Notes: a model not told the origin generated them from the sequence alone. Positions 1 to 5,445 are shown, counted from the stretch's first letter. The stretch is 6,504 nt of DNA from an uncultured SAR324 cluster bacterium (GCA_902513935.1 CABXOR010000070.1:1-6504); one strand, 5' to 3'. Translations and numbers: made by a program.

Positions 1-45
1 GACATTTTCCTAGTGAAATACAATTCCTCTGGAACAAAACAATAA
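1..45 (+). CDS. C-terminal end of an upstream exported MORN-family protein (partial)
   Basis: The frame is open from base 1 and ends at TAA 43-45, giving DIFLVKYNSSGTKQ. It can be aligned by eye with the C-terminal caps of the complete family members (AKYVNGVRQ and KYKYVNGKQIKQ), sharing the KY and the basic residue plus Q at the end. The 17 nt around the stop (36-52) are identical to those around the stop of the next gene (525-541). This suggests that the gene cut by the window edge is another copy of the same family. Only 30 nt separate this stop from the next ATG, so the two are probably cotranscribed. With 14 residues visible the assignment is tentative. Confidence 0.45.
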   Translation, partial: DIFLVKYNSSGTKQ

Positions 46-75
46 CCCCCCTCTAAAACAAACACCTAATAAACC

Positions 76-534
76 ATGAAACACCTACTCATCATCCTCT
101 CCTACCTTCTTCTTTCTTCTCCTGTGATTGGAGATAATCACAAAGGTGAAATTCTTTATGGGTGGGGTAAATGTTGTGATTTTGTTTGGAAAGGATTTGG
201 AGATAAAGAAACTCACTCAAAATATACAGGTGATGTTGGGAATGGAGTTCCAAATGGTTTTGGTATTATGATTTTCCCTAACGGGAATAAGTATATAGGA
301 GATTGGAAGGATGGAAAATGGAATGGTCAAGGGACATTCACTACCTCTAATGGAAGTAAGTATGAAGGGGAATTGAAGAATGGTGAAAGACATGGTCAAG
401 GAACACACACTTACCCAGATGGAAGTAAGTATGTAGGGGAATATAAAGATGATTGGGAGTTGAATGGAACACAATACGACAAAAACGGAAACATCAAATA
501 CAAGTATGTGAATGGGAAACAGATAAAACAATAA
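76..534 (+). CDS. Exported MORN-repeat protein (152 aa)
   Basis: Residues 1-20 form a Sec-type signal peptide (MKHLLIILSYLLLSSP followed by VIGD), so the protein should act in the periplasm or at the cell surface. A short unique segment (about 21-48, with adjacent cysteines C33-C34) is followed by MORN repeats of 23 residues. Three are full, at about 49-71, 72-94 and 95-117, with the Y-x-G-x-x-x-x-G-x-x-x-G-x-G pattern, and a partial fourth starts at 118. The C-terminal cap, NGTQYDKNGN then KYVNGK, recurs in the paralogues at 693 and 2568. MORN repeats form beta-hairpin solenoids that often mediate protein or lipid contacts; the substrate here is unknown. No clear Shine-Dalgarno precedes the ATG and no promoter fits in the 30-nt gap, so expression probably depends on the upstream gene. 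The DNA of its last repeat closely matches that of the gene at 2568. Confidence 0.9.
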   Translation: MKHLLIILSYLLLSSPVIGDNHKGEILYGWGKCCDFVWKGFGDKETHSKYTGDVGNGVPNGFGIMIFPNGNKYIGDWKDGKWNGQGTFTTSNGSKYEGELKNGERHGQGTHTYPDGSKYVGEYKDDWELNGTQYDKNGNIKYKYVNGKQIKQ

Positions 535-605
535 CCCCCCTTCCAATACCAACCCCACTCATCACCTGTGAGTAACCCCCACTTAATTCTTCACAGGGTC
601 AGACA
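535..605 (+). terminator. Candidate Rho-dependent termination region (C-rich, G-poor)
   Basis: The stretch directly after the stop codon has strong C-over-G skew: about 29 C and 6 G in 535-600, starting with a run of six C. No hairpin followed by a T run is present, so an intrinsic terminator is unlikely. C-rich, G-poor, unstructured RNA is the usual character of Rho loading (rut) sites, and this is the basis of the inference. The next gene has its own promoter at 630-658, consistent with termination here. Confidence 0.35.
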
Positions 606-613
606 CAACTCCA
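557..613 (+). repeat. Intergenic directional repeat, copy 1
   Basis: The core at 578-605 carries CTTAATTCTTCACAG followed by GGTCAGACA and is one of five same-strand copies in the window (others near 2454, 3147, 4548 and 5467). The similarity extends left through a TGTGAGTAAC block shared with copy 5. This copy can form a perfect 7-bp inverted repeat, CCTGTGA (565-571) with TCACAGG (591-597), and a shorter alternative, ACTCA (557-561) with TGAGT (569-573). The two share bases and exclude each other. No known named family was recognised. Confidence 0.75.
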
Positions 614-629
614 CAAACCTCCCACATTC

Positions 630-658
630 TTGTAAATCAAACCGATTGATGTTATATT
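630..658 (+). promoter_or_regulatory. Sigma70-type promoter with operator-like inverted repeat in the spacer
   Basis: TTGTAA at 630-635 and TATATT at 653-658 are separated by exactly 17 nt, the optimal spacing for a housekeeping sigma factor. The spacer begins with ATCAA-ACCGA-TTGAT (636-650), a perfect 5-bp inverted repeat in a position where a repressor could block the polymerase. The same layout is conserved at 2506-2534. The expected transcript start is about 27 nt before the ATG at 693, whose AAAAGGAAC ribosome site lies at 681-689. Confidence 0.65.
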
Positions 659-692
659 TCGGGTTCTTCTAAAACCTATCAAAAGGAACCAA

Positions 693-1148
693 ATGAGACA
701 TCTACTAATCATCCTCATTCCAATACTTCTTCTTTCCTCTCCTGTGAATGCTGATTCTAAAAAAGGGGAAACTCTATATAAATGGAAAACTGACTCCGGT
801 ATTCAGTGGAGAGAGTTTGGTGATAAAGATATCCAAGCAAAGTATAAAGGTGATGTTGAGAAAGGGAAACCTCATGGTTTAGGTCTTATAAGATTTCCAG
901 ATGGAGCAAAATACTCGGGAGAATGGAAAAATGGAAAAGCAAATGGTCAAGGAACATTCATTTCACCTAATGGAGAACAGTATGAAGGGGGATGGGTTGA
1001 AAACAGAAAACACGGTTTTGGTAAATCTATTTTAGCAGATGGATTTACTTTTGATGGAGAGTGGGATTATGGAAGACCGTGGAGTGGAACACACTATGAT
1101 AAAGAAGGGAATATAGTAGCAAAATATGTGAATGGAGTAAGACAGTAA
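693..1148 (+). CDS. Exported MORN-repeat protein (151 aa), first gene of a two-gene operon
   Basis: The start is the ATG at 693, preceded by AAAAGGAAC at good spacing. Residues 1-20 are a signal peptide ending in VNA, a good signal peptidase I site, with D21 as the first mature residue. The mature part is a clear paralogue of the protein at 76, sharing the GE-LY-W and FGDK blocks at 25-44. MORN units lie at about 50-72, 73-95 and 96-118, and a diverged final unit leads into the cap GTHYDKEGNI then KYVNG. Unlike the paralogue it has no cysteine pair. The stop overlaps the ATG of the next gene (TAATG), so the MORN protein and the beta-barrel downstream are probably made together and may work together in the envelope. 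That partnership is inferred. The promoter is at 630-658. Confidence 0.92.
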   Translation: MRHLLIILIPILLLSSPVNADSKKGETLYKWKTDSGIQWREFGDKDIQAKYKGDVEKGKPHGLGLIRFPDGAKYSGEWKNGKANGQGTFISPNGEQYEGGWVENRKHGFGKSILADGFTFDGEWDYGRPWSGTHYDKEGNIVAKYVNGVRQ

Positions 1149-2419
1149 TGAAACACCTACTCATCATCATCTCCTTCCTTCTTCTTTCTTCTCCTCTGTT
1201 TGGTCAGTCCAGAAAGTGTAGTACAGAGAAAATAAAGAGATTGATGGATTCTGGAATGTCAGTTGATGAAATTAAACAAGTTTGTAAAAAATCTACAAAA
1301 CCTAAAAAGAAAAGTACCTCAAAGAAACTCTCAAAACCTGAGAAAGTCACTACAGTAAAAGAATCTTCTATACCTAAAATTGATATTCCCAAAAAACCAT
1401 TAAACTATTCAAACAAGTTGGGAGTGAGAAGTAATGAAGGGAGTCTGACAACAAAACACCTAAATCCTCCAAAAAATTCAAACACAAGATTTTATTATTT
1501 ATACAATCAAATTATTGATTCTGAAGAAAATCGGAAACTCCCATCTTTATACACTTCAGATACTTTTAAGGGTTCTATAAATTTTGTCGGAATAGACAAC
1601 AGACTGTCTGAAGATAATTTACACTATGTTTCACTATTATATACATCTCTAAACTCAAATATACATCAGAGGACAAGAGAAGATTTAACTCAAAACAGTA
1701 GGAATTATTATAAACTGAGATTTTTTGAGAGAAATTATATTGGTGAGACTATGACTTTAGAGTATGTTCATCATCTTTTAGATGATTTACTGGTAGGACT
1801 ATCTTATAATTCGGTAAGTATAATAAATGATGGTAAAATTGATTTTCAATGGTATAAGTCAGAAGACGATTCAAAACTGAATGGTGGGACTGGGAAATAT
1901 GAATCAAATCACGATTACAACTATAATAGTCTTCGGTTACAAAAGATTATTAACAGTGTAAGATTTGATTTTAACTTCACACCGGAGGTTATTTCAAAAG
2001 AAAATTATTCGGGAGACTATACTGGAGAATCAGTGATTATTTCCCGAAGAACAATTGGTCTTAATTTCACTAGATTAGGTTACAATAATGATTTTTCAAT
2101 AGGTTATTATAAGGAAAATGGAAACTTAGATACAAATGACCCAGAGAATGTTTCGTATCTCTGGGGGTATAATTATTTTACACCTAACATTGTTTTTAGG
2201 GGAACGATTGATTATACAAAGTCTGAGAAAATATCAGGGTTAGTTGAACCTTATACTCAAATAGGAATTGAAGGTATATTATCTTTATTTAATACATATG
2301 TAATTGGTTATGAATACACGAATAAAAAATATGATGACATTGGAGAATCTTCAGATAAATACCGTGTAACTGAACAAAATATACATGGGTTGTCTTTTGG
2401 GGTTAGTTTTGACCTATAA
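1148..2419 (+). CDS. Outer-membrane beta-barrel protein with N-terminal Cys-helix module (423 aa)
   Basis: The ATG at 1148 overlaps the preceding stop, with GGAG at 1134-1137 as ribosome site. Residues 1-20 are the same signal peptide as in the MORN proteins (MKHLLIIISFLLLSSP then LFGQ). Next comes a short predicted helical module bounded by C24 and C46, containing MDSGMSVDEIKQVC, then a Lys/Ser/Pro-rich linker (about 47-85). From roughly 110 to the end the sequence is rich in aromatic and alternating polar/hydrophobic strands separated by Asn/Asp/Ser/Gly loops. It ends FGVSFDL, resembling the C-terminal strand of outer-membrane barrels, although the last residue is Leu rather than the typical Phe or Trp. 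No porin or transporter family was recognised. The basic linker could bind anionic lipid or cell wall in the periplasm, but that is a guess. Coupling to the MORN gene upstream suggests joint function. Confidence 0.88.
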   Translation: MKHLLIIISFLLLSSPLFGQSRKCSTEKIKRLMDSGMSVDEIKQVCKKSTKPKKKSTSKKLSKPEKVTTVKESSIPKIDIPKKPLNYSNKLGVRSNEGSLTTKHLNPPKNSNTRFYYLYNQIIDSEENRKLPSLYTSDTFKGSINFVGIDNRLSEDNLHYVSLLYTSLNSNIHQRTREDLTQNSRNYYKLRFFERNYIGETMTLEYVHHLLDDLLVGLSYNSVSIINDGKIDFQWYKSEDDSKLNGGTGKYESNHDYNYNSLRLQKIINSVRFDFNFTPEVISKENYSGDYTGESVIISRRTIGLNFTRLGYNNDFSIGYYKENGNLDTNDPENVSYLWGYNYFTPNIVFRGTIDYTKSEKISGLVEPYTQIGIEGILSLFNTYVIGYEYTNKKYDDIGESSDKYRVTEQNIHGLSFGVSFDL

Positions 2420-2420
2420 A

Positions 2421-2490
2421 TAAATTAATCTCCAATCACCTCCCTACGAGTAACCACCCCTAATTCTTCACAGAGTCAGACAACCTCCAC
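2421..2490 (+). repeat. Intergenic directional repeat, copy 2, in a C-rich spacer
   Basis: The core at 2454-2483 contains CTAATTCTTCACAG then AGTCAGACAA. Flanks on both sides resemble copy 1, and similarity continues to the right through the duplicated promoter into the next gene. The region 2421-2500 has about 31 C and 6 G, so it may also serve as a Rho-dependent terminator for the barrel gene. The inverted repeat that copy 1 can form is not conserved here: CTACGAG stands in place of CTGTGAG. Confidence 0.75.
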
Positions 2491-2505
2491 AGACCTCCCA
2501 CTTCC

Positions 2506-2534
2506 TTGTAAATCAAACCGATTGGTGTTATATA
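2506..2534 (+). promoter_or_regulatory. Duplicate of the 630 promoter, with the same spacer inverted repeat
   Basis: TTGTAA at 2506-2511 and TATATA at 2529-2534 are 17 nt apart, the same arrangement as at 630-658. The spacer element is ATCAA-ACCGA-TTGGT (2512-2526). Its one change from copy 1 turns an A-T pair position into one that still pairs as U-G in RNA but is imperfect as a DNA palindrome. The leader ends in AAAAGGAAC (2555-2563) before the GTG at 2568. Confidence 0.65.
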
Positions 2535-2567
2535 TTGGGTTATTCTAAAACACCAAAAGGAACCCAA

Positions 2568-3098
2568 GTGAGACATATACTCATCATCCTCTCTTTCCTT
2601 CTTCTTTCTTCTCCTCTGTTTGGTCAGTCATCCAAATATGAAAGTGTAGGTCAATGTGTTCTTCAGACAATGACAGAGAAGAAGTTGACTGGTAATGATA
2701 TGTTTGAAATGGTCAAGGAGGAATGTGAGAGGAGTTTGGGAAATAGTGAGAATAAAGTTGAGGTAAATAGGGGAGTGTTATTTCTTGGATGGAGGAATGG
2801 GAAGGTAGGATATTATAAAGAAAAATGGGAAGGAGGAGGAGACAATAAAGATTGGGGTAAATATGAAGGAGAAATTGAAAATGGATTACCAAATGGTCAT
2901 GGAACTGAAACTTGGTCTGATGGAAGTAAGTATGTTGGAGAGTTCAAGGATGGGAAATGGGATGGTCAAGGAACAATAACTTGGTCTGATGGAACAAAGT
3001 ATGTAGGGGAATATAAGGATAATAAAAGATGGAACGGAATATATTACGACCAATACGGAAACATCCGTGGAAAGAAGGTGAATGGAAAACTAAAATAA
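2568..3098 (+). CDS. Exported MORN-repeat protein with N-terminal Cys-helix module (176 aa, GTG start)
   Basis: A longer frame begins at TTG 2535. The GTG at 2568 is preferred because the upstream part overlaps the duplicated leader, because AAAAGGAAC is correctly spaced before 2568, and because the paralogue at 693 starts at the same aligned position. Residues 1-20 are the shared signal peptide. A segment bounded by C30 and C53 (CVLQTM to VKEEC) resembles in size and layout the C24-C46 module of the barrel protein at 1148. Residues 68-97 link to MORN units at about 98-120, 121-143 and 144 onward, with Y-x-G-x and G-x-G signatures. The end, GIYYDQYGNI then KKVNGK, is the family cap. It is probably periplasmic or surface-attached and of unknown specific role. 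Expression should start from the promoter at 2506-2534. Confidence 0.9.
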   Translation: MRHILIILSFLLLSSPLFGQSSKYESVGQCVLQTMTEKKLTGNDMFEMVKEECERSLGNSENKVEVNRGVLFLGWRNGKVGYYKEKWEGGGDNKDWGKYEGEIENGLPNGHGTETWSDGSKYVGEFKDGKWDGQGTITWSDGTKYVGEYKDNKRWNGIYYDQYGNIRGKKVNGKLK

Positions 3099-3180
3099 AA
3101 CAATACCCCCCCCAAAACAAACCCCTATCATCCCCTATAAGAACCCCCCACTAATTCTTCACAGTCAAACACCCTTCAAG
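3099..3180 (+). terminator. Candidate Rho-dependent termination region containing repeat copy 3
   Basis: The 82 nt after the MORN gene hold about 35 C and only 3 G, including runs of eight and six C, the most extreme skew in the window. There is no stem-loop with a T tract. Such RNA would be unstructured and suited to Rho loading, which is an inference from composition. It directly follows a stop codon and precedes an unrelated gene with its own leader. Confidence 0.4.
3147..3171 (+). repeat. Intergenic directional repeat, copy 3
   Basis: CCCACTAATTCTTCACAG followed by TCAAACA matches the consensus with one change in the tail (TCAAACA for TCAGACA). Weak similarity to copies 1 and 2 continues to the CTACATTCTGTA block at 3190-3201. 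There the promoter found downstream of copies 1 and 2 has been replaced by unrelated sequence. Confidence 0.75.
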
Positions 3181-3203
3181 TAAAATCCCTACATTCTGTA
3201 TCC

Positions 3204-3222
3204 TATAATCATTTTGCAAAAT
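3204..3222 (+). promoter_or_regulatory. Possible promoter -10 box and adjacent 12-bp palindrome
   Basis: TATAAT at 3204-3209 is a perfect -10 hexamer, though no convincing -35 lies 16-18 nt upstream. One base after it is the perfect 12-bp palindrome ATTTTGCAAAAT (3211-3222), which would sit over the expected transcription start and could bind a dimeric regulator. Either could drive or control the lipoprotein gene at 3302, with a leader of about 85 nt. Both could be chance in AT-rich DNA. Confidence 0.35.
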
Positions 3223-3301
3223 AGAAACATTCATGTTAATTGTATCATCTAAAAGTAGAGATAGAACATTTTTCAAAAACTTTCCAAACCAGAGTATTTG
3301 A

Positions 3302-4333
3302 ATGAAAAATTTAATTTTATATATCGTTTTAAGTATTTCTTACTTTGCTATCATGGGTTGCAGTAGTAAGATAAACACTGAACCACCTGACCCAAAGTTA
3401 GATAAAAAAATAGGGAGATATTTTACTGATCAACCTGATGTAACTGATGATTACCAAATTCATTTCATATACATGTTGGATCAGTATGGAGATGATAATG
3501 AATGGGACATTAACGGGCAAATGGAAAAAGAATTACTTGAGATGAATGAAAAAATGTTCGAACTAACTGGTGGCAAACAAAAATATAAATTTGATTATAG
3601 AAAAGATGGTAAATTAGATATTTCCTTTGTAAGAGTGGATAAAAGGGGGAGATACAACAAAGGATTTACCAATCAATATCCAGAATTTTTTATCCAAAAA
3701 AAAGGATTTAATAACCCTAAAAAACTTTATTATTCATGGGTTGATATTAAACATAGAGATGGTGGAAATGGGAATGTTCACCACGGTTATACATATTTAA
3801 AGAGTAAATATAATTATAATAAAATGAAAAGAATTAGGATTACACTCCATGAACTTCTTCATGTTCAAGGATTCGCATGGGCTTGTACCGAAGGTGTTAC
3901 CGGAGGGCATGTTAGTGGTATAAGTCTTATTGGTAAAGGAGCAATAGCGAGAGCGGCAGGAGAGAGAAAATATAAAACATTAGGAGATATGATTTACGAC
4001 CATGATAATAAAGGTTGTCCAGATTTAAAAGATTCCGTTTATTTAACTCCAACTTCTAAAAATCCATTTGATCCATTGCCATTAAAGTGTATTTTAGCTA
4101 CACGAAGTGGAAAAGATAATTTTGAGGATTGGGGGGTAAAGAATTGGGATTTTAAATGGCCAAAACGATATGATCATGAAAAGTTTGATGATAGTTATAA
4201 ATGGGGGAAAAAATATACTTGTACATATCAATTATCAGAGCGTGTAGATTATAGTTGGTTTAAAGGTTGGTGTCCAAGTCGACGAATCGATCCCATTACT
4301 GGTACTTGCAAGCCAATTGCAAAAAAAGAATAG
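3302..4333 (+). CDS. Putative zinc metalloprotease lipoprotein, metzincin-like (343 aa)
   Basis: Residues 1-20 form a lipoprotein signal peptide with lipobox I17-M18-G19-C20, so C20 should be lipidated and the protein membrane anchored. A region starting near 50 (IHFIYMLDQYGDD) and a helix at about 72-90 resemble the opening of M10-type metzincin domains. The zinc site is H183-E184-L-L-H187-V-Q-G190: two histidine ligands, the catalytic Glu and the Gly turn. In a classical metzincin the third ligand would be at position 193, which is Trp here. H203 (in GGHVSG) or H234 (in YDHDN) are candidate substitutes, and M230 could be the Met-turn. Six cysteines after the anchor (195, 239, 263, 307, 324, 336) allow three disulfides, fitting an exported enzyme. 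The C-terminal third is rich in Trp, Lys and Tyr and was not recognised. The ribosome site is weak. Substrate is unknown; it could also be an inactive homologue. Confidence 0.85.
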   Translation: MKNLILYIVLSISYFAIMGCSSKINTEPPDPKLDKKIGRYFTDQPDVTDDYQIHFIYMLDQYGDDNEWDINGQMEKELLEMNEKMFELTGGKQKYKFDYRKDGKLDISFVRVDKRGRYNKGFTNQYPEFFIQKKGFNNPKKLYYSWVDIKHRDGGNGNVHHGYTYLKSKYNYNKMKRIRITLHELLHVQGFAWACTEGVTGGHVSGISLIGKGAIARAAGERKYKTLGDMIYDHDNKGCPDLKDSVYLTPTSKNPFDPLPLKCILATRSGKDNFEDWGVKNWDFKWPKRYDHEKFDDSYKWGKKYTCTYQLSERVDYSWFKGWCPSRRIDPITGTCKPIAKKE

Positions 4334-4371
4334 CAGTCATATAAATAACTAATAATATTGCATTATATTAT

Positions 4372-4418
4372 GACTTCTAATCAGTAGGTTATAGGTTCAA
4401 GTCCTATCTGGTGCGCCA
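4372..4418 (+). pseudogene. 3' fragment of tRNA-Arg (anticodon UCU); candidate attachment-site remnant
   Basis: The 47 nt read as the 3' half of a tRNA. The anticodon loop is CTTCTAA (4374-4380) with anticodon TCT at 4376-4378. The T arm is perfect: ATAGG (4391-4395), loop TTCAAGT (4396-4402), CCTAT (4403-4407). The acceptor 3' strand is CTGGTGC (4408-4414), with discriminator G and encoded CCA at 4416-4418. The matching 5' acceptor strand (GCACCAG) and a D arm are absent from the roughly 75 nt upstream, which instead hold the end of the protease gene and AT-rich DNA. Integrases of genomic islands and prophages commonly recombine within tRNA 3' ends and leave such a displaced fragment at the far end of the element. 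It is not expected to be a functional tRNA. Confidence 0.85.
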
Positions 4419-4455
4419 TAATATCAGTCACTTACGATGATTTAGATGGCTGATT

Positions 4456-4521
4456 TTCAATTGCAAACAATTGCAAATAACGCCCAAATACCCCCTTCAA
4501 TTGCAAATCAATTTCAAATAA
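4456..4521 (+). repeat. Two direct repeats, each with a CAATTGCAAA motif
   Basis: A 25-nt block at 4456-4480 and a 26-nt block at 4496-4521 are nearly the same and are offset by 40 nt. Each begins TTCAATTGCAAA and continues with a second CAATT(G/T)CAAATAA, so the short motif occurs four times, once with a G-to-T change. Regularly spaced short repeats beside an attachment site could be arm-type sites for an integrase or excisionase, or simply leftover replication slippage. Nothing in the window encodes such a protein. Confidence 0.65.
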
Positions 4522-4546
4522 TTACCGTTTTTCGTAGACAGGATTG

Positions 4547-4575
4547 TCCCACTAATTCTTCACAGTCAGACAATC
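4547..4575 (+). repeat. Intergenic directional repeat, copy 4
   Basis: CCCACTAATTCTTCACAG then TCAGACAATC is identical over 29 nt to copy 5 (5466-5494). A second shared block, CAATCAACACAAACATTAT, lies at 4620-4638 here but directly joins the core in copy 5, so copy 5 looks like a version with about 50 nt deleted. The surrounding 4541-4620 again has C-over-G skew (about 28 to 9). Unlike copies 1-3 it does not follow a recognisable gene directly. Confidence 0.8.
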
Positions 4576-4754
4576 TCCACAATCAACCCCAGTCATTTCC
4601 TCTGATTAACTCCCACCAGGCAATCAACACAAACATTATCAAAAATTCTGGTTATTCGCTTGGAAATAAAAATCTGATTCAATTTCAGCAATTAAGGACT
4701 AATTTGTGCTAGTAAAATAAAGTGCTAAAACTTCAATTGCTTTATTGATACAAG

Positions 4755-5369
4755 ATGTCTTATTTGAGATAAGGAATTGTTCTACTTACTTTATTAATTT
4801 TAAGCGATAGTTTTAGTCTCGGTTTAGCCAAAAGTATTTATGATTACAAAAGGAAAAGTTCTTCTACTGTTAGACCTTTTAGCACTCCGTATCTCAAATT
4901 AACCCCAAAGATTAGATTTAGGTATTTATATGGAACATTTAATTCAGATTCTCAAGAAGCTACCAGATCAACTTCTTCAATAATTTGGAATGGATGGGGA
5001 ATTGGTCAATCAGTTTTTAAATCTAAGGCTGGCATATCTGGTTACACTATTGATTTAGAAAATACATCGATAGACTTCTCATATACCTTCGGTGATGAGT
5101 ATACTTTTACGCTTGGTAGTAGTGCAGTTTACAGTGGTAAATTAACCATAACTTCAAGTGGTAGTGAAAAATACAATTCGTCGAATGTAGAGGGCTACGG
5201 ATTCTCTAGTATTTTAGGAATCGAGTATGGAATTTTTGAAATATTGTTAGGTTATCAATATATCAGGTCTGCATTTATAGAATTAGAATCCGAGTCATCT
5301 TCTACGATTGTGGGGGGATTCAGGGATTCAAGAAGTCTGTATGTGACAGGAATTGGTATTGTTTTTTGA
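4755..5369 (+). pseudogene. Outer-membrane beta-barrel gene interrupted by an in-frame stop at codon 6
   Basis: From 4773 to the TGA at 5367-5369 there are 198 open codons, but no in-frame ATG, GTG or TTG occurs until near the end. Reading upstream in the same frame gives ATG at 4755, MSYLR, then TAA (4770-4772), then GIVLLTLLILSDSFSLG. If the TAA were a sense codon (AAA would give Lys) this would be a normal signal peptide with a basic start and hydrophobic core. The mature part has the features of a small outer-membrane barrel of about 180 residues: alternating strands such as IDFSYTFGDEYTFTLGSS and ILGIEYGIFEILLGYQYI, and a final strand VTGIGIVF ending in Phe. The simplest reading is a recent nonsense mutation. 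A rare ATT start at 4776 is possible, but AAGGA at 4771-4775 touches it and is too close to act as its ribosome site. Confidence 0.75.
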
Positions 5370-5445
5370 ATAGTGCAGGAATATGAATTCCATTGGAAAG
5401 TGGGTAAATGGAAAGTTTCAGTAAGTAATCCCACAAAACTAACCA

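Larger units (their letters stand above)
4334..4754. other. Gene-free stretch with tRNA scar and repeats
   Basis: No convincing gene was found in these 421 nt. They contain the tRNA-Arg 3' fragment (4372-4418), the CAATTGCAAA direct repeats (4456-4521) and repeat copy 4 (4547-4575). An imperfect inverted repeat, AGTCAT (4335-4340) with ATGACT (4370-4375), follows the protease stop but lacks a T run. The arms ATATTATG (4365-4372) and CATAATAT (4417-4424) bracket the tRNA fragment. Confidence 0.6.

Noticed and set aside
217..558. Minus-strand open frame opposite the first MORN gene
   Set aside because: It is a shadow of the repetitive MORN coding frame, and the + strand has a signal peptide and domain pattern that explain the DNA.
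565..597. CRP-type site (TGTGA and TCACA half-sites) in repeat copies 1 and 5
   Set aside because: The half-sites are 18-21 nt apart rather than 6, and they are lost in copies 2-4.
1204..1392. Minus-strand open frame opposite the start of the barrel gene
   Set aside because: It is antisense to the signal peptide and the Lys-rich linker, which produces artificial Phe/Leu-rich sequence.
2535..2567. TTG start 33 nt upstream for the third complete MORN protein
   Set aside because: It would place 11 polar residues before the signal peptide and overlaps the duplicated leader. GTG 2568 aligns with the paralogue's start and has the ribosome site.
4342..4418. A complete tRNA-Arg gene
   Set aside because: The 5' acceptor strand, D arm and 5' side of the anticodon stem are all absent. 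Only the 3' half fits.
4446..4712. Open frame of 88 codons on the + strand after the tRNA fragment
   Set aside because: It runs straight through the CAATTGCAAA repeats and repeat copy 4, which are noncoding elsewhere. It has no ribosome site, and its protein is low-complexity Asn/Gln-rich with no recognisable domain.
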